Assembly: GCF_009604385.1 (NCBI RefSeq)
Contig: NZ_WEGJ01000007.1
Location: 1 to 64,000 of the forward strand
Origin: Streptomyces smaragdinus
GTDB lineage: Bacteria; Actinomycetota; Actinomycetes; Streptomycetales; Streptomycetaceae
Direction of reading: 5' to 3'
Length of the DNA stretch: 64,000 bases
Below the pieces are notes generated by a model, which had not been told where the DNA came from, made no database searches, and saw only the letters and a program-made list of their open reading frames with translations. Position 1 is the first letter of the stretch. Every line of letters starts with the position of its first letter. This document shows, piece after piece, positions 36,268-44,155 of this stretch. Made by a program: the position numbers and the translations under genes.

Positions 36268-37722
36268 GTGTTCACTCGCCGTCATGCGATACGTCTGGGC
36301 CTCACGGCCGGAGCCGTCGGAGCCGTCGGATCGGCCGGCGCCCTGGCAGAGACGCTCGCCGCCGTCCCGCCCGCCAGGGCCGCCACCCCCGCCGCGGCGG
36401 GGGTGGCCCAGTTCTCCGTGCCGCTCACCGTGCCGCCGCGGCTCAGGCCGTACCGCAGCACCGCGACGACCGACTACTACGCGGTCACCGCCTCGCGGGT
36501 CTTCCGCGAGATCCTGCCGGGCACCCGCACCGAGGTCCTGGCCTACAACGGCTCGTTCCCCGGCCCCACCGTCCGGGCCCGCTCCGGACGCCGGGCAGTG
36601 GTCCGGCAGACCAACGCGCTCGACACCCCGGTCTCGGTCCATCTGCACGGCGGCGCGAACCCGATGGAGAGCGACGGCGGGGCGATGGACACCATCGCGC
36701 CGGGCGCGACGAAGACGTACGTCTACGACAACCGGCAGCCCGCGGCCACCCTGTGGACCCACGACCACGCCCACCACATGGAGGCGGAGCACGTCTACCG
36801 CGGCCTGTCCGGGCTGTACCTGCTCGGCGACCGGGACGAGGACGCGCTCGGCCTGCCGTCCGGGGAGTTCGACGTCCCCCTGATGGTCCGCGACGCCCGG
36901 TTCGACGATCAGGGGGCCATGGTCTACGCGATGGGCGACGCGGAGAACCGCTCGACGATCCTGGTGAACGGCCGGCCCTGGCCCCGGATGCGCGTCAAGG
37001 CCCGCAAGTACCGCTTCCGCATGGTGAACTCCGCCAACCTGCGCGTCTTCGTCCTGTGCCTGTCCGACGGCGGGGAGATCGTCCAGATCGGCGCCGACGG
37101 CGGGCTGCTCGAGGCGCCGGTGTCCACCCAGGTACTGGTCCTGTCCCCCGGGGAGCGCGCCGACTTCGTCATCGACTTCTCCCGCTACGCGCCGGGCACC
37201 CAGCTGCTGCTGCAGAACCTCATCGGCCCCGGCCCGACGGACCAGGTCGGCTCCGTGATGCGCTTCGACGTGGGCGACCCCGCGCCCGACCGCAGCACGG
37301 TGCCGGCCACGCTGGCCGCCTACCCGGCGCTGCCGGAGCCGACCGTCGAGCGCTCCTTCACCCTGCGGATGGACGAGCCGGGTACGGGACACATGGCGTA
37401 CATCAACGAAAAGACCTTCGACCCGGACCGCATCGACACCACGATCGCCTGGGGCACCACCGAGGTCTGGACGGTCACCAACACCAGCGAGACGATCCCG
37501 CACAACTTCCACACGCATCTGGTGCAGTTCCGCATCCTGGAACGGGACGGACAGCCGGTGCCACCGGCGGAGGCCGGGCGCAAGGACACGGTGTTCCTCT
37601 TCCCGGGGCAGTCCGTCCGCCTGCAGCTCACCTTCGACAGCCACCGCGGGGTGTTCCCGTATCACTGCCACATGATCGACCACAGTGCGATGGGCATGAT
37701 GGCGCAGATGGAGATCGTGTAG
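36268..37722 (+). CDS. Tat-exported multicopper oxidase, phenoxazinone-synthase/CotA-like, 484 aa
   Basis: All four copper-binding motifs are present: HLHGG (~125-129), HDHAHH (~165-170), IPHNFHTHLVQF (~410-420) and YHCHMIDHSAMGMM near the C-terminus, giving the type 1, 2 and 3 sites with a Met axial ligand. GTG 36268, after AAGGA, gives a perfect Tat signal (FTRRHAIRLGL, then a hydrophobic stretch and an ARA cut site); upstream ATGs are less likely. Enzymes of this group oxidise o-aminophenols to phenoxazinones. Since the cluster should make 3-amino-4-hydroxybenzoate, an o-aminophenol, it is a direct substrate candidate. It acts outside the cytoplasm. Confidence 0.9.
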   Translation: MFTRRHAIRLGLTAGAVGAVGSAGALAETLAAVPPARAATPAAAGVAQFSVPLTVPPRLRPYRSTATTDYYAVTASRVFREILPGTRTEVLAYNGSFPGPTVRARSGRRAVVRQTNALDTPVSVHLHGGANPMESDGGAMDTIAPGATKTYVYDNRQPAATLWTHDHAHHMEAEHVYRGLSGLYLLGDRDEDALGLPSGEFDVPLMVRDARFDDQGAMVYAMGDAENRSTILVNGRPWPRMRVKARKYRFRMVNSANLRVFVLCLSDGGEIVQIGADGGLLEAPVSTQVLVLSPGERADFVIDFSRYAPGTQLLLQNLIGPGPTDQVGSVMRFDVGDPAPDRSTVPATLAAYPALPEPTVERSFTLRMDEPGTGHMAYINEKTFDPDRIDTTIAWGTTEVWTVTNTSETIPHNFHTHLVQFRILERDGQPVPPAEAGRKDTVFLFPGQSVRLQLTFDSHRGVFPYHCHMIDHSAMGMMAQMEIV

Positions 37723-37759
37723 CGACGGATCCACTCGCTCGGCGGCCGGGACCAAAGGG

Positions 37760-39274
37760 GTGAGGGCCATCAACGGTGACCACGGCGTACACACGATCCT
37801 GCGGGCGCTCGAGCGGGACCCCGGCCGCCCGGTCGTGCACGGCCGCGGCGGCGCGACGACGGCGGGCGAGCTGCTCGGCTCGGTGCTCGCCACCGCCGCC
37901 CGGCTGCGGGAGAACCGCGTCGGGCCCGGTGACACCGTCGCCGTGCTCACCGAGCCGAACCGGCCGCCGATGCTGAGCGCCCGCTACGCCGTCCACCTGC
38001 TCGGCGCCACCTGCGTTCACATCCGTTCGGGCAACCCCAGGACGCATGCCGACGCCGCACGGCTGGCGGTGCAGGCCGAACTGCTGCGAGCCACCCGGGC
38101 ACGGGTCCTTCTCGTCGACGAGCACAGCGCCCGGCGCGCCGGATGGCTGGCGGTACGCGTCCCGGACACCACCGTCGTGGGCATCGGGTCCGGCCCCGTC
38201 ACCCGGATCCCGGCGCCCGTCCCGCCGGCGCCGGGCGCCGTCGCCACCGTCGACTTCACCCATGGCAGCACCGGACGGCCCAAGCTGGTACGGCAGCTGT
38301 ACACGAACCGGGCGGAACTGGTCGGCCGGCTCGCCGCGGGCCTCGATCCGGCCGGACCCGCGACCCTGCTGTCGGTCACCCCGGTCAGCCACACCACCGC
38401 GCCGATGGCCGACGCCGTGCTGGCGCGCGGCGGCACCCTGGTGCTCCACGACACCTTCGACGCGGACGCGGTGCTCGACGCGACGGCAAGGTTCCGGGTC
38501 ACCGACATCTACCTCGGCGTCCCCCACCTCTACCGGCTGCTCGACCATCCCCGCACGGCCGCGGCGGACTTCTCGGCGCTGCGCCGCATCACCTACAGCG
38601 GCACCCCGGCCGCTCCCGCCCGTGTGGCCCGGGCCGTCGAGGTGTTCGGAGACGTGCTGACCCAGGTGTACGGCACCGCCGAGGCCGGGGGGATCAGCAG
38701 CCTCAATCCCCTGGACCACCGGGAGCCGGCGCTGCTGGGCTCGGCCGGGAGGCCGTTCCCGTGGGTACGCGTCGAGATCCGCGCCCCCGCGACCGGCGCA
38801 CCGGTCGAGCGCGGCCGGACCGGTGAGGTGTGGGTGAAGTCCCCCACGGTCGCGGCAGGTTATCTCGGCGACCCCGCCTCGGCGGAGGCGGGGTTCCGGG
38901 ACGGCTGGCTGCGCACCGGCGACCTGGGCCGCTGGGACCGGTACGGCTATCTGCGGCTCACCGGGCGGACCGGCGGCGTCATCAAGCGCGGCGGGCTCAA
39001 GCTCGACCCGGCGACGATCGAACGGGTGCTGCTGCGCCACCCCGAGGTGCGACAGGCCGCGGTCTACGCCGTACGGGACCGCGACTACGTCGAGTGGGTG
39101 CACGCGGCCGTGGAGCTGCACGGCGCCGCCGGCCGGGCGCTGTGCGACCTGCGGGAGTACGTCGCCGCGTCGCTGACGCCGGAGTACGCGCCGGACCGCA
39201 TCACCGTGTGGCCGCAGCTGCCGCTCACCGCGGCCGGGAAGATCGACCTCTCCAGACTGCGGGCCGCCGGGTAG
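37760..39274 (+). CDS. Aryl/acyl adenylate-forming ligase, 504 aa
   Basis: ANL superfamily: ATP motif DFTHGSTGRPK, A5-like TAEAGG, GWLRTGDLGRWD, hinge GRTGGVIKRGG and the C-terminal catalytic Lys in LTAAGKIDLSRL. It lacks a carrier-protein domain. It is a paralogue of the gene at 44152-45711 (shared YLGVPHLYRLL, GRPFPWV, CVHIRS/VVHIRSMNPR). The plausible substrate is 3-amino-4-hydroxybenzoate or a related acid, activated as AMP or CoA ester. It lies 37 bases after the multicopper oxidase gene and starts at a GTG; an AAAGG site is very close to it. Confidence 0.85.
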   Translation: MRAINGDHGVHTILRALERDPGRPVVHGRGGATTAGELLGSVLATAARLRENRVGPGDTVAVLTEPNRPPMLSARYAVHLLGATCVHIRSGNPRTHADAARLAVQAELLRATRARVLLVDEHSARRAGWLAVRVPDTTVVGIGSGPVTRIPAPVPPAPGAVATVDFTHGSTGRPKLVRQLYTNRAELVGRLAAGLDPAGPATLLSVTPVSHTTAPMADAVLARGGTLVLHDTFDADAVLDATARFRVTDIYLGVPHLYRLLDHPRTAAADFSALRRITYSGTPAAPARVARAVEVFGDVLTQVYGTAEAGGISSLNPLDHREPALLGSAGRPFPWVRVEIRAPATGAPVERGRTGEVWVKSPTVAAGYLGDPASAEAGFRDGWLRTGDLGRWDRYGYLRLTGRTGGVIKRGGLKLDPATIERVLLRHPEVRQAAVYAVRDRDYVEWVHAAVELHGAAGRALCDLREYVAASLTPEYAPDRITVWPQLPLTAAGKIDLSRLRAAG

Positions 39275-39310
39275 GCACCGCCGGCCCCCGCGCGGCCACC
39301 GGCGTCGCCG

Positions 39311-39916
39311 CTACAGCCAGCCCTGCTCGCCGGCGATGCGCGCCGCGTCGAAGCGGTTGCGTCCGCCGAGCTTCTTCATGGCGGAGGACGTGAGGTTGCG
39401 CACCGTCCCCGACGCCAGGTAGAGCTGTGCGGCGATCTCCTTGACGGTGGCGCCGCCGCCGGTGAGACGGAGCACGTCCACCTCACGGACGCTGAGCGAG
39501 GACGGGGTGGCCCTCGTGGACTGGAAGAGCGCCGGATGCACGGTGAGGCAGCCGCCGGCCACCCCCCTGACGGTGGTGACGAGTTGGGAGAATCGCGCCG
39601 TCTTCGGCACGATGCCCAGCGCGCCGGCCGCGACGGCCCGGTCCACCACGGACGGTGTGACGGAGCCGACCATGAGCGCGATCCCGCACGCGGGCTGCGT
39701 GGTGCGCACGGCGGAGGCGAGGCAGAGCGGTTCGCCGCCCAGCGTGGTCTCGCCGAGCAACAGGACGGAAGGACGGGTCCGCTCCACGGTGGGCAGCACC
39801 GTCTCGTAGTCGTGTGCCACGGCGACGACGTCCAGGTCGTCCGCGGTGTCCAGGGTTCTGGCGAGTACCTCGAGGAAGAGCGGCTGATCACCGCCGACGG
39901 CGACGCGTATGGTCAT
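39311..39916 (-). CDS. Atypical response-regulator-like LuxR (NarL-type) regulator, 201 aa
   Basis: The N-terminal ~120 residues follow a receiver fold, but the segment where the phospho-Asp sits reads SVLLLGETTLGG, with Gly in place of Asp; acidic-pocket residues at the N-terminus are also absent (VAVGGDQP keeps one D). The C-terminal LuxR HTH is complete (LSVREVDVLRLTGGGATVKEIAAQLYLASGTVRNLTSSAMKKLG). It is thus phosphorylation-independent, like known atypical regulators in antibiotic clusters that may sense pathway products. No kinase is adjacent. It is a candidate cluster regulator. Confidence 0.85.
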   Translation of the reverse strand: MTIRVAVGGDQPLFLEVLARTLDTADDLDVVAVAHDYETVLPTVERTRPSVLLLGETTLGGEPLCLASAVRTTQPACGIALMVGSVTPSVVDRAVAAGALGIVPKTARFSQLVTTVRGVAGGCLTVHPALFQSTRATPSSLSVREVDVLRLTGGGATVKEIAAQLYLASGTVRNLTSSAMKKLGGRNRFDAARIAGEQGWL

Positions 39917-39969
39917 GGAAGTCCCCCATGGGAAGTCGACGCGGAGAAGCGCGATTCGATCCGGCCTGG

Positions 39970-40479
39970 TCAGCGGGAGTCCGGCTCCGGCCCGTTGACC
40001 AGCAGCTTGAGCACTCGCTGGGCCCAGGTGTCCTGGGCCGACAGCGCATGGCGGTCCCGGCCGCCGCGTCCCGGGTCGAGCTCGAGATGGCGGCAGCCGT
40101 CCGGGAGGCTCTCGGCGATACGCGCCGACAGTGTCCGGATGACCGCGGGCGGGCCCGGGGACTCCGTGTCCCGCGGGACGACCACCAGAGCGGCCGAGAC
40201 CGGGCCGAGGTCCTCCCAGACCTCGGCCAGGAGCCGGCCGACGGCGTCGCCGTCGGCCGGGTCGAGCTGGTACGGCAGTGCCACCCGGCCGGGCCGTGTC
40301 ATTTCCTGACAGGTCAGTGCCGCGGCGGCCGTCACGTCGTCGGGCCGTCCGGGGAGGACGACGCCGACGACGGCCACCCGCGCCCCATGGGCACAGAGCC
40401 GAACGGCCATGGTCCGGCCGGGGCCGGTCGTCCCGTCGACGACCAGGAAGACCAGCCCCTCCAGCAGACGCTGTTCCAT
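39970..40479 (-). CDS. Truncated SDR-fold (Rossmann) protein, 169 aa
   Basis: The N-terminus looks like a short-chain dehydrogenase: VFLVVDGTTGPGRTMAVRLCAHGARVAVVG, but the TGxxxGxG cofactor loop reads DGTTGPGR, and the protein ends before a recognisable YxxxK active site. It is unlikely to be a normal reductase. It lies 53 bases upstream of the LuxR-type gene on the same strand, so the two may be co-transcribed; a ligand-binding or regulatory role, or decay of a former reductase, are both possible. Confidence 0.6.
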   Translation of the reverse strand: MEQRLLEGLVFLVVDGTTGPGRTMAVRLCAHGARVAVVGVVLPGRPDDVTAAAALTCQEMTRPGRVALPYQLDPADGDAVGRLLAEVWEDLGPVSAALVVVPRDTESPGPPAVIRTLSARIAESLPDGCRHLELDPGRGGRDRHALSAQDTWAQRVLKLLVNGPEPDSR

Positions 40480-40615
40480 GGGATGGGAGACTCCTCAGAC
40501 GAAGGCCCCGGAACTCAGGGCGTAGGCCAGGAGGCGGCTTGTCGCGGGCTCAGGGGTCCGGGTGATACCTGGGCACCCGGTGTCCTGATCGGCCCTCGAA
40601 GCCGCACCGACGGGG

Positions 40616-40927
40616 TCAGACGGCCGCGTTCCCCGTGCCTTCACAGTCGATGTGGGACGCGTGTTCGCCCGGAACGACAGCACAGACGAGGTCACTGATC
40701 CAGGCATCGTGGGGCTCGGGCCAATACCATTCGGCCGGTGTGATGCCGGTGGCACCGCCCGCGAAACGCTGGTCAGGACCTGCCGCGGCCTCGTGACCCG
40801 CCCGATGGGCCCCGGGGGCGGCCCATGATCCTCCGGTCACCGCCGGGCCGGCTGCTGCCAGGGCCGCCGCGCAGGTCAGGGCGGCAAGCAGTACGGCGGC
40901 CGGTCGAGCAGCGGTTCTGCTCCTCAT
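40616..40927 (-). CDS. Small secreted protein, 103 aa
   Basis: ATG 40927 follows GAGGAGAA. The product starts with a Sec signal (MRSRTAARP, then an Ala/Leu-rich core ending near AAGPA) and a short mature part with two Cys (SDLVCAVVPG, SHIDCEG) likely forming one disulfide, and WYWPEPHDAW. I do not recognise it. It is divergent from the TrmB/LuxR regulator and precedes the SDR-like gene. A secreted peptide or an immunity protein are open possibilities. Confidence 0.6.
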   Translation of the reverse strand: MRSRTAARPAAVLLAALTCAAALAAAGPAVTGGSWAAPGAHRAGHEAAAGPDQRFAGGATGITPAEWYWPEPHDAWISDLVCAVVPGEHASHIDCEGTGNAAV

Positions 40928-40981
40928 GCTGTTCTCCTCGCGTAGATACATGACTGATCCCCCCCGTGATCGCGGGATCAC

Positions 40982-40994
40982 TGTCAACGTGACA
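40982..40994. promoter_or_regulatory. Everted TGTCA/TGACA pair between divergent genes
   Basis: TGTCA-ACG-TGACA has the same half-sites as the cluster operator but turned outward. It lies 55 bases upstream of the small secreted gene and about 230 bases before the TrmB/LuxR regulator. It may bind the same protein in another way, or be chance. The rest of the 298-base gap 40928-41225 has no clear gene. Confidence 0.35.
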
Positions 40995-41225
40995 TACCCC
41001 AAGCCAACCCCGGAATCGGTCCGTCCGGGTGGCCGGATGTCGACCAGGATGCTGCCGGGCAGGAAGCTGCACTTCCGTGTCGATGGTTTAGTTCCAGGAG
41101 CAGTCCACATACTGGTTGGTATCCAGCTAACATCCGGGACGGGAACCTCGATCAGGAACCGACTTGGGACAAACGGGGGCCATACCTCCGTACTGAGTGC
41201 CTCCGGGGGACACTTGGGTGCTTCA

Positions 41226-42194
41226 ATGGAGCCGAGTCAAGTTGCTCTCATCGTCTACCGCACCATCCTGCTCCACAGCGAACAGGACGTGTCGGCGCTG
41301 GCCGGCCATCTGTCGCTCGACGAGGAACAGGTGCAGGAAGCCGTCGACTGGCTGATGGAACACTCGCTGCTGGCCCCCTCGTGGGAACAGCAGGGCCGGT
41401 ACCGGGCGGTCAGCCCCACGCTGGGCCTCGAGTTACTCATCCAGCGCGAACAGCACGAACTCGCCGTCCGGCAGCAGCGGATCGAACAGCACCGGGCGGC
41501 GCTGACCACCCTCGCGGCCGAGTACGCCGCACAAGGCGAGGCGGGGCTCACCGGGACCGAGCGGCTGGTCGGCGCGGACCGGATCCGCACCCGGCTGGAG
41601 ATGCTCGCGGCGCAGACGCGGCAGGAGGTCGGCGCCTTCGTCCCCGACAAGACGCTCAGCAAGGACGGCGCCGAGGCGGCCAAGCCCATCAACGAACGCG
41701 CGCTGGCCCGCGGCGTCCGCTTCCGCACGCTGTACCTCGACAGCATCCTCCGGGAGCGGGGCACGCTCGACCACGTGAACTGGGTCATCGACCGCGGCGG
41801 CGAGATCCGCACGGTGCCGACCCTGCCGATGCGGCTGATCATCATGGACGGCCGGTGCGCCGTCGTCGGCGACAGTACGGAGGAGGGCGAGTCGGCGGCA
41901 CTGGTCCTGACCAACCCGGCCCTGCTGCTGCCCCTGCGCGCCCTGTTCGACTCGTACTGGGAGCACGCGACGGCCCTCGGTGAGCCACCGCAGGTACACG
42001 ACTGCGGGCTCACCCCGCAGGAGCGCGAGCTGATCCGGCTGCTGGCCACCGGCGCGAAGGACGACACCATCGCACGCGCCCTCGGCATCGGCCTGCGCAC
42101 CGAACGGCGCATGGTCGCCGAACTCGCCGACCGGCTCGGCGCGTCCAGCCGGTTCGAACTCGGTGTCAAGGCGTCGAAGCTGGGGTGGACGTGA
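41226..42194 (+). CDS. TrmB-like/LuxR-type transcriptional regulator, 322 aa
   Basis: Residues ~1-60 form a TrmB-type winged helix (VYRTILLHSEQDVSALAGHLSLDEEQVQEAVDWLMEHSLL), followed by a coiled coil (QREQHELAVRQQRIEQHRAAL), a phospholipase D-like sensor fold (RLIIMDGRCAVVGD) and a C-terminal LuxR HTH (LTPQERELIRLLATGAKDDTIARALGIGLRTERRMV). This architecture is common among pathway regulators in Streptomyces clusters. ATG 41226 is chosen because homology-like sequence begins there; the longer frame upstream is not protein-like. It may control the TGACA-N2-TGTCA sites. Confidence 0.86.
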   Translation: MEPSQVALIVYRTILLHSEQDVSALAGHLSLDEEQVQEAVDWLMEHSLLAPSWEQQGRYRAVSPTLGLELLIQREQHELAVRQQRIEQHRAALTTLAAEYAAQGEAGLTGTERLVGADRIRTRLEMLAAQTRQEVGAFVPDKTLSKDGAEAAKPINERALARGVRFRTLYLDSILRERGTLDHVNWVIDRGGEIRTVPTLPMRLIIMDGRCAVVGDSTEEGESAALVLTNPALLLPLRALFDSYWEHATALGEPPQVHDCGLTPQERELIRLLATGAKDDTIARALGIGLRTERRMVAELADRLGASSRFELGVKASKLGWT

Positions 42195-42225
42195 GTCGTC
42201 TCCCGCGCCGCGGGAGACGACTCAC
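42191..42225. terminator. Bidirectional terminator
   Basis: A perfect 17-bp inverted repeat (GTGAGTCGTCTCCCGCG, centre C, then its complement) that fills the space between the stop of the plus-strand regulator (42194) and the stop of the minus-strand GriH gene (42229). Confidence 0.85.
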
Positions 42226-42228
42226 CGG

Positions 42229-43341
42229 CTACTGCTCGAGACAGAACTCGCCGATCGGATAGCCGACATGACGGTCGGCGGTCGGCAGATAGCCCAGGAC
42301 CTTGTCCCCGGGCCTCAGTTCGGTGCTGTTGAGCACGGTCCCGCCCGGCCCGAGAACCCGCACGTGCCAGTCGTCCTGCAGGATCAGATTGACCGTCCGG
42401 CCGTTCGGGGCCACCGCGTCGATCGAGATGAGCGGCCGGGACTCGATCTTCACCCGGCCGACGCCGACGAGCCGGGTGCGTCCCTTGATGTCCACCGCCA
42501 GTACCTTCGCGCCCGAGCGCAGCTCGCTGAGGTACTGGGTACGCCCCGCTCCGGCCAGCGTGTACGAGTGGATCGCGCCGGCGTTCACCCGGAACGGCCG
42601 GGTCGGCATGTACGGCAGCGGATGGGTCTCGCTCACGCACAGCATCATGCCCTTGGAGTGGGACCCGACCAGGATGCCCTCGTCCTGGCCGAGGTAGGCG
42701 CAGGTGTCGACGCAGGCGCGCTCTCCCATGCCGATGTGCGTGCTGCCGGTCACCTCCAGTTCGACGAGCGTGAGCTCGCCGCCCCCGCCGAGCGCAGCCC
42801 GGCGCAGCGCCGTGGCGTCGCCGACCGCGCGAGCCGGCATCAGCACGCCGTCGGAGCCGAGTTCCAGCACGCCGAAGATGATCTCGGCCTCCTCCACGCC
42901 CGAGGCAAGGGTCACGATCGTGCCGTCCGCGCCGGCCGCCGCGGCGATGACGATCTCCAGCGGGATCTTCGTCGGATCGCGGAAGTCCAGCACGCTCCAC
43001 CGCTCGGTGCGCGCGGACCGGCAGGCCTCCTCCAGGGTGTCCGCGTCGACGATCTCGACGAACCGGCCGAACTCGACGCCGGGGTACGCCGCCGTCAGCT
43101 CGGCGCGCGCCGCCGTCGGGCCCGGCAGGACCACGATGTCGGCCGCGCCGAAGTCCACACCGTCGCCGGGTTCCCCGCGGAACACGAGCACCTTGCGCAC
43201 CGTGGGGGGCAGGCCCGCTAGGGTCGCCGGGTCGTCCGTGACGAGGCCGTCGACGCGCTGGTGCACGGCCTCCTCGACGACGGCGCCGGTGGCCGGGCCG
43301 GCCGTACGGATATCAAGCCAGCACAGCTTTTCGTCGGTCAT
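42229..43341 (-). CDS. griH: GriH-like 3-amino-4-hydroxybenzoate synthase (3-dehydroquinate synthase II family), 370 aa
   Basis: Full-length member of the archaeal-type 3-dehydroquinate synthase II family: SVLDFRDPTKIPLEIVIAAA, EAEIIFGVLELGSDGVLM, a long C-terminal beta region with GILVGSHSKGMMLCVSETHPLPYMPTRPF and a GYLP end. In grixazone biosynthesis GriH converts the C7 amino-sugar phosphate made by GriI into 3-amino-4-hydroxybenzoate. The adjacent GriI homologue makes that role, rather than shikimate synthesis, likely. GGAGG precedes the ATG, which lies 29 bases inside the GriI gene (coupled). Expected to act in the cytosol. Confidence 0.9.
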   Translation of the reverse strand: MTDEKLCWLDIRTAGPATGAVVEEAVHQRVDGLVTDDPATLAGLPPTVRKVLVFRGEPGDGVDFGAADIVVLPGPTAARAELTAAYPGVEFGRFVEIVDADTLEEACRSARTERWSVLDFRDPTKIPLEIVIAAAAGADGTIVTLASGVEEAEIIFGVLELGSDGVLMPARAVGDATALRRAALGGGGELTLVELEVTGSTHIGMGERACVDTCAYLGQDEGILVGSHSKGMMLCVSETHPLPYMPTRPFRVNAGAIHSYTLAGAGRTQYLSELRSGAKVLAVDIKGRTRLVGVGRVKIESRPLISIDAVAPNGRTVNLILQDDWHVRVLGPGGTVLNSTELRPGDKVLGYLPTADRHVGYPIGEFCLEQ

Positions 43342-44155
43342 CGTGCCGTCCTCCGATCAGGTCATCAAGGTCATCACCGGGGAACCGGTGCACCAGCCGG
43401 GCGACCTTCCCGGCCAGTTGCCCCGGGTCGGCGGACTGGAAGATGTTGCGGCCCATCGCGACACCGGCGGCCCCGCCGGCCAGCGCGTCCCCGACGAACC
43501 CGAGCACGGTGTCCTCGCCGGCCCCGGCCGGGCCGCCGGCGACGAGGACGGGAACCGGACTGGCCGAGGTGATGTCGAGCATCTCGGCCGACGAGCCGGT
43601 GAACACCGTCTTGACGAGGTCGGCGCCGAGATCGGCCGCGATCGTCACGGCGTGCGCGACGAGGGCCGGGTCGCGCGGGTCGGCGATGCCGGGCCCGCGC
43701 GGGTACACCATGGCCATCAGCGGCAGGTTCCACCGGTCGCAGGCGTCGGCGACGCGGCCCAGGTCGGCGATCTGCCGGCGTTCACCGGCCGATCCGAGGT
43801 TGACGTGCACGCTGACCGCGTCCGCGCCCATCCGTACCGCGTCCTCGACACCCGTCACCAGGTACTTGGCGTCGGGGTCGGGAGCCTGCGCGGTACTCGC
43901 GTTGAGGTGGACGATCAGTGACATCCGGGCGAACCGCTCCACGGAGATGTGCCGCAGACTGCCCTTGTGCACCACGATCGCGTCCACACCGGCCGCCGCC
44001 AGCTGGCCGGCGAGCGCGTCGATCGAGCTGCCGCGCGGCACGATCGGTCCGTCGCTGACGGAATGGTCCAGCGGCGTCACCATGAGGCCCGTCGGGGCAT
44101 GGTGGTAGAGCCGGCGCATACGCAGCGAACGGGCGAAATGGCTGTGGGCGTTCAT
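43313..44155 (-). CDS. griI: GriI-like aldolase (2-amino-4,5-dihydroxy-6-oxo-7-phosphooxyheptanoate synthase), 280 aa
   Basis: Class I FBP-aldolase/DhnA-like TIM barrel: MVTPLDHSVSDGPI start, VVHKGSLRH, DAVSVHVNLGS, Schiff-base Lys in DLVKTVFTGS, VLVAGGPAG and GVAMGRNIFQ phosphate-binding end. GriI joins aspartate semialdehyde with dihydroxyacetone phosphate, the first committed step to 3-amino-4-hydroxybenzoate. ATG 44155 follows GAAAGGAG and overlaps the ligase stop (ATGA). Ligase, GriI and GriH form one operon read leftwards. Confidence 0.9.
   Translation of the reverse strand: MNAHSHFARSLRMRRLYHHAPTGLMVTPLDHSVSDGPIVPRGSSIDALAGQLAAAGVDAIVVHKGSLRHISVERFARMSLIVHLNASTAQAPDPDAKYLVTGVEDAVRMGADAVSVHVNLGSAGERRQIADLGRVADACDRWNLPLMAMVYPRGPGIADPRDPALVAHAVTIAADLGADLVKTVFTGSSAEMLDITSASPVPVLVAGGPAGAGEDTVLGFVGDALAGGAAGVAMGRNIFQSADPGQLAGKVARLVHRFPGDDLDDLIGGRHDDRRKAVLA

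Noticed and set aside
40616..41110. A 164-aa version of the small secreted protein
   Set aside because: The extension overlaps the promoter region and hides the signal peptide; GAGGAGAA before ATG 40927 supports the short form.
42229..44155. Shikimate-pathway or glycolytic roles for the DHQS-II and aldolase homologues
   Set aside because: Actinobacteria use other enzymes for these steps, and the pair occurs together with an aryl ligase inside a biosynthetic cluster, as in grixazone-type loci.
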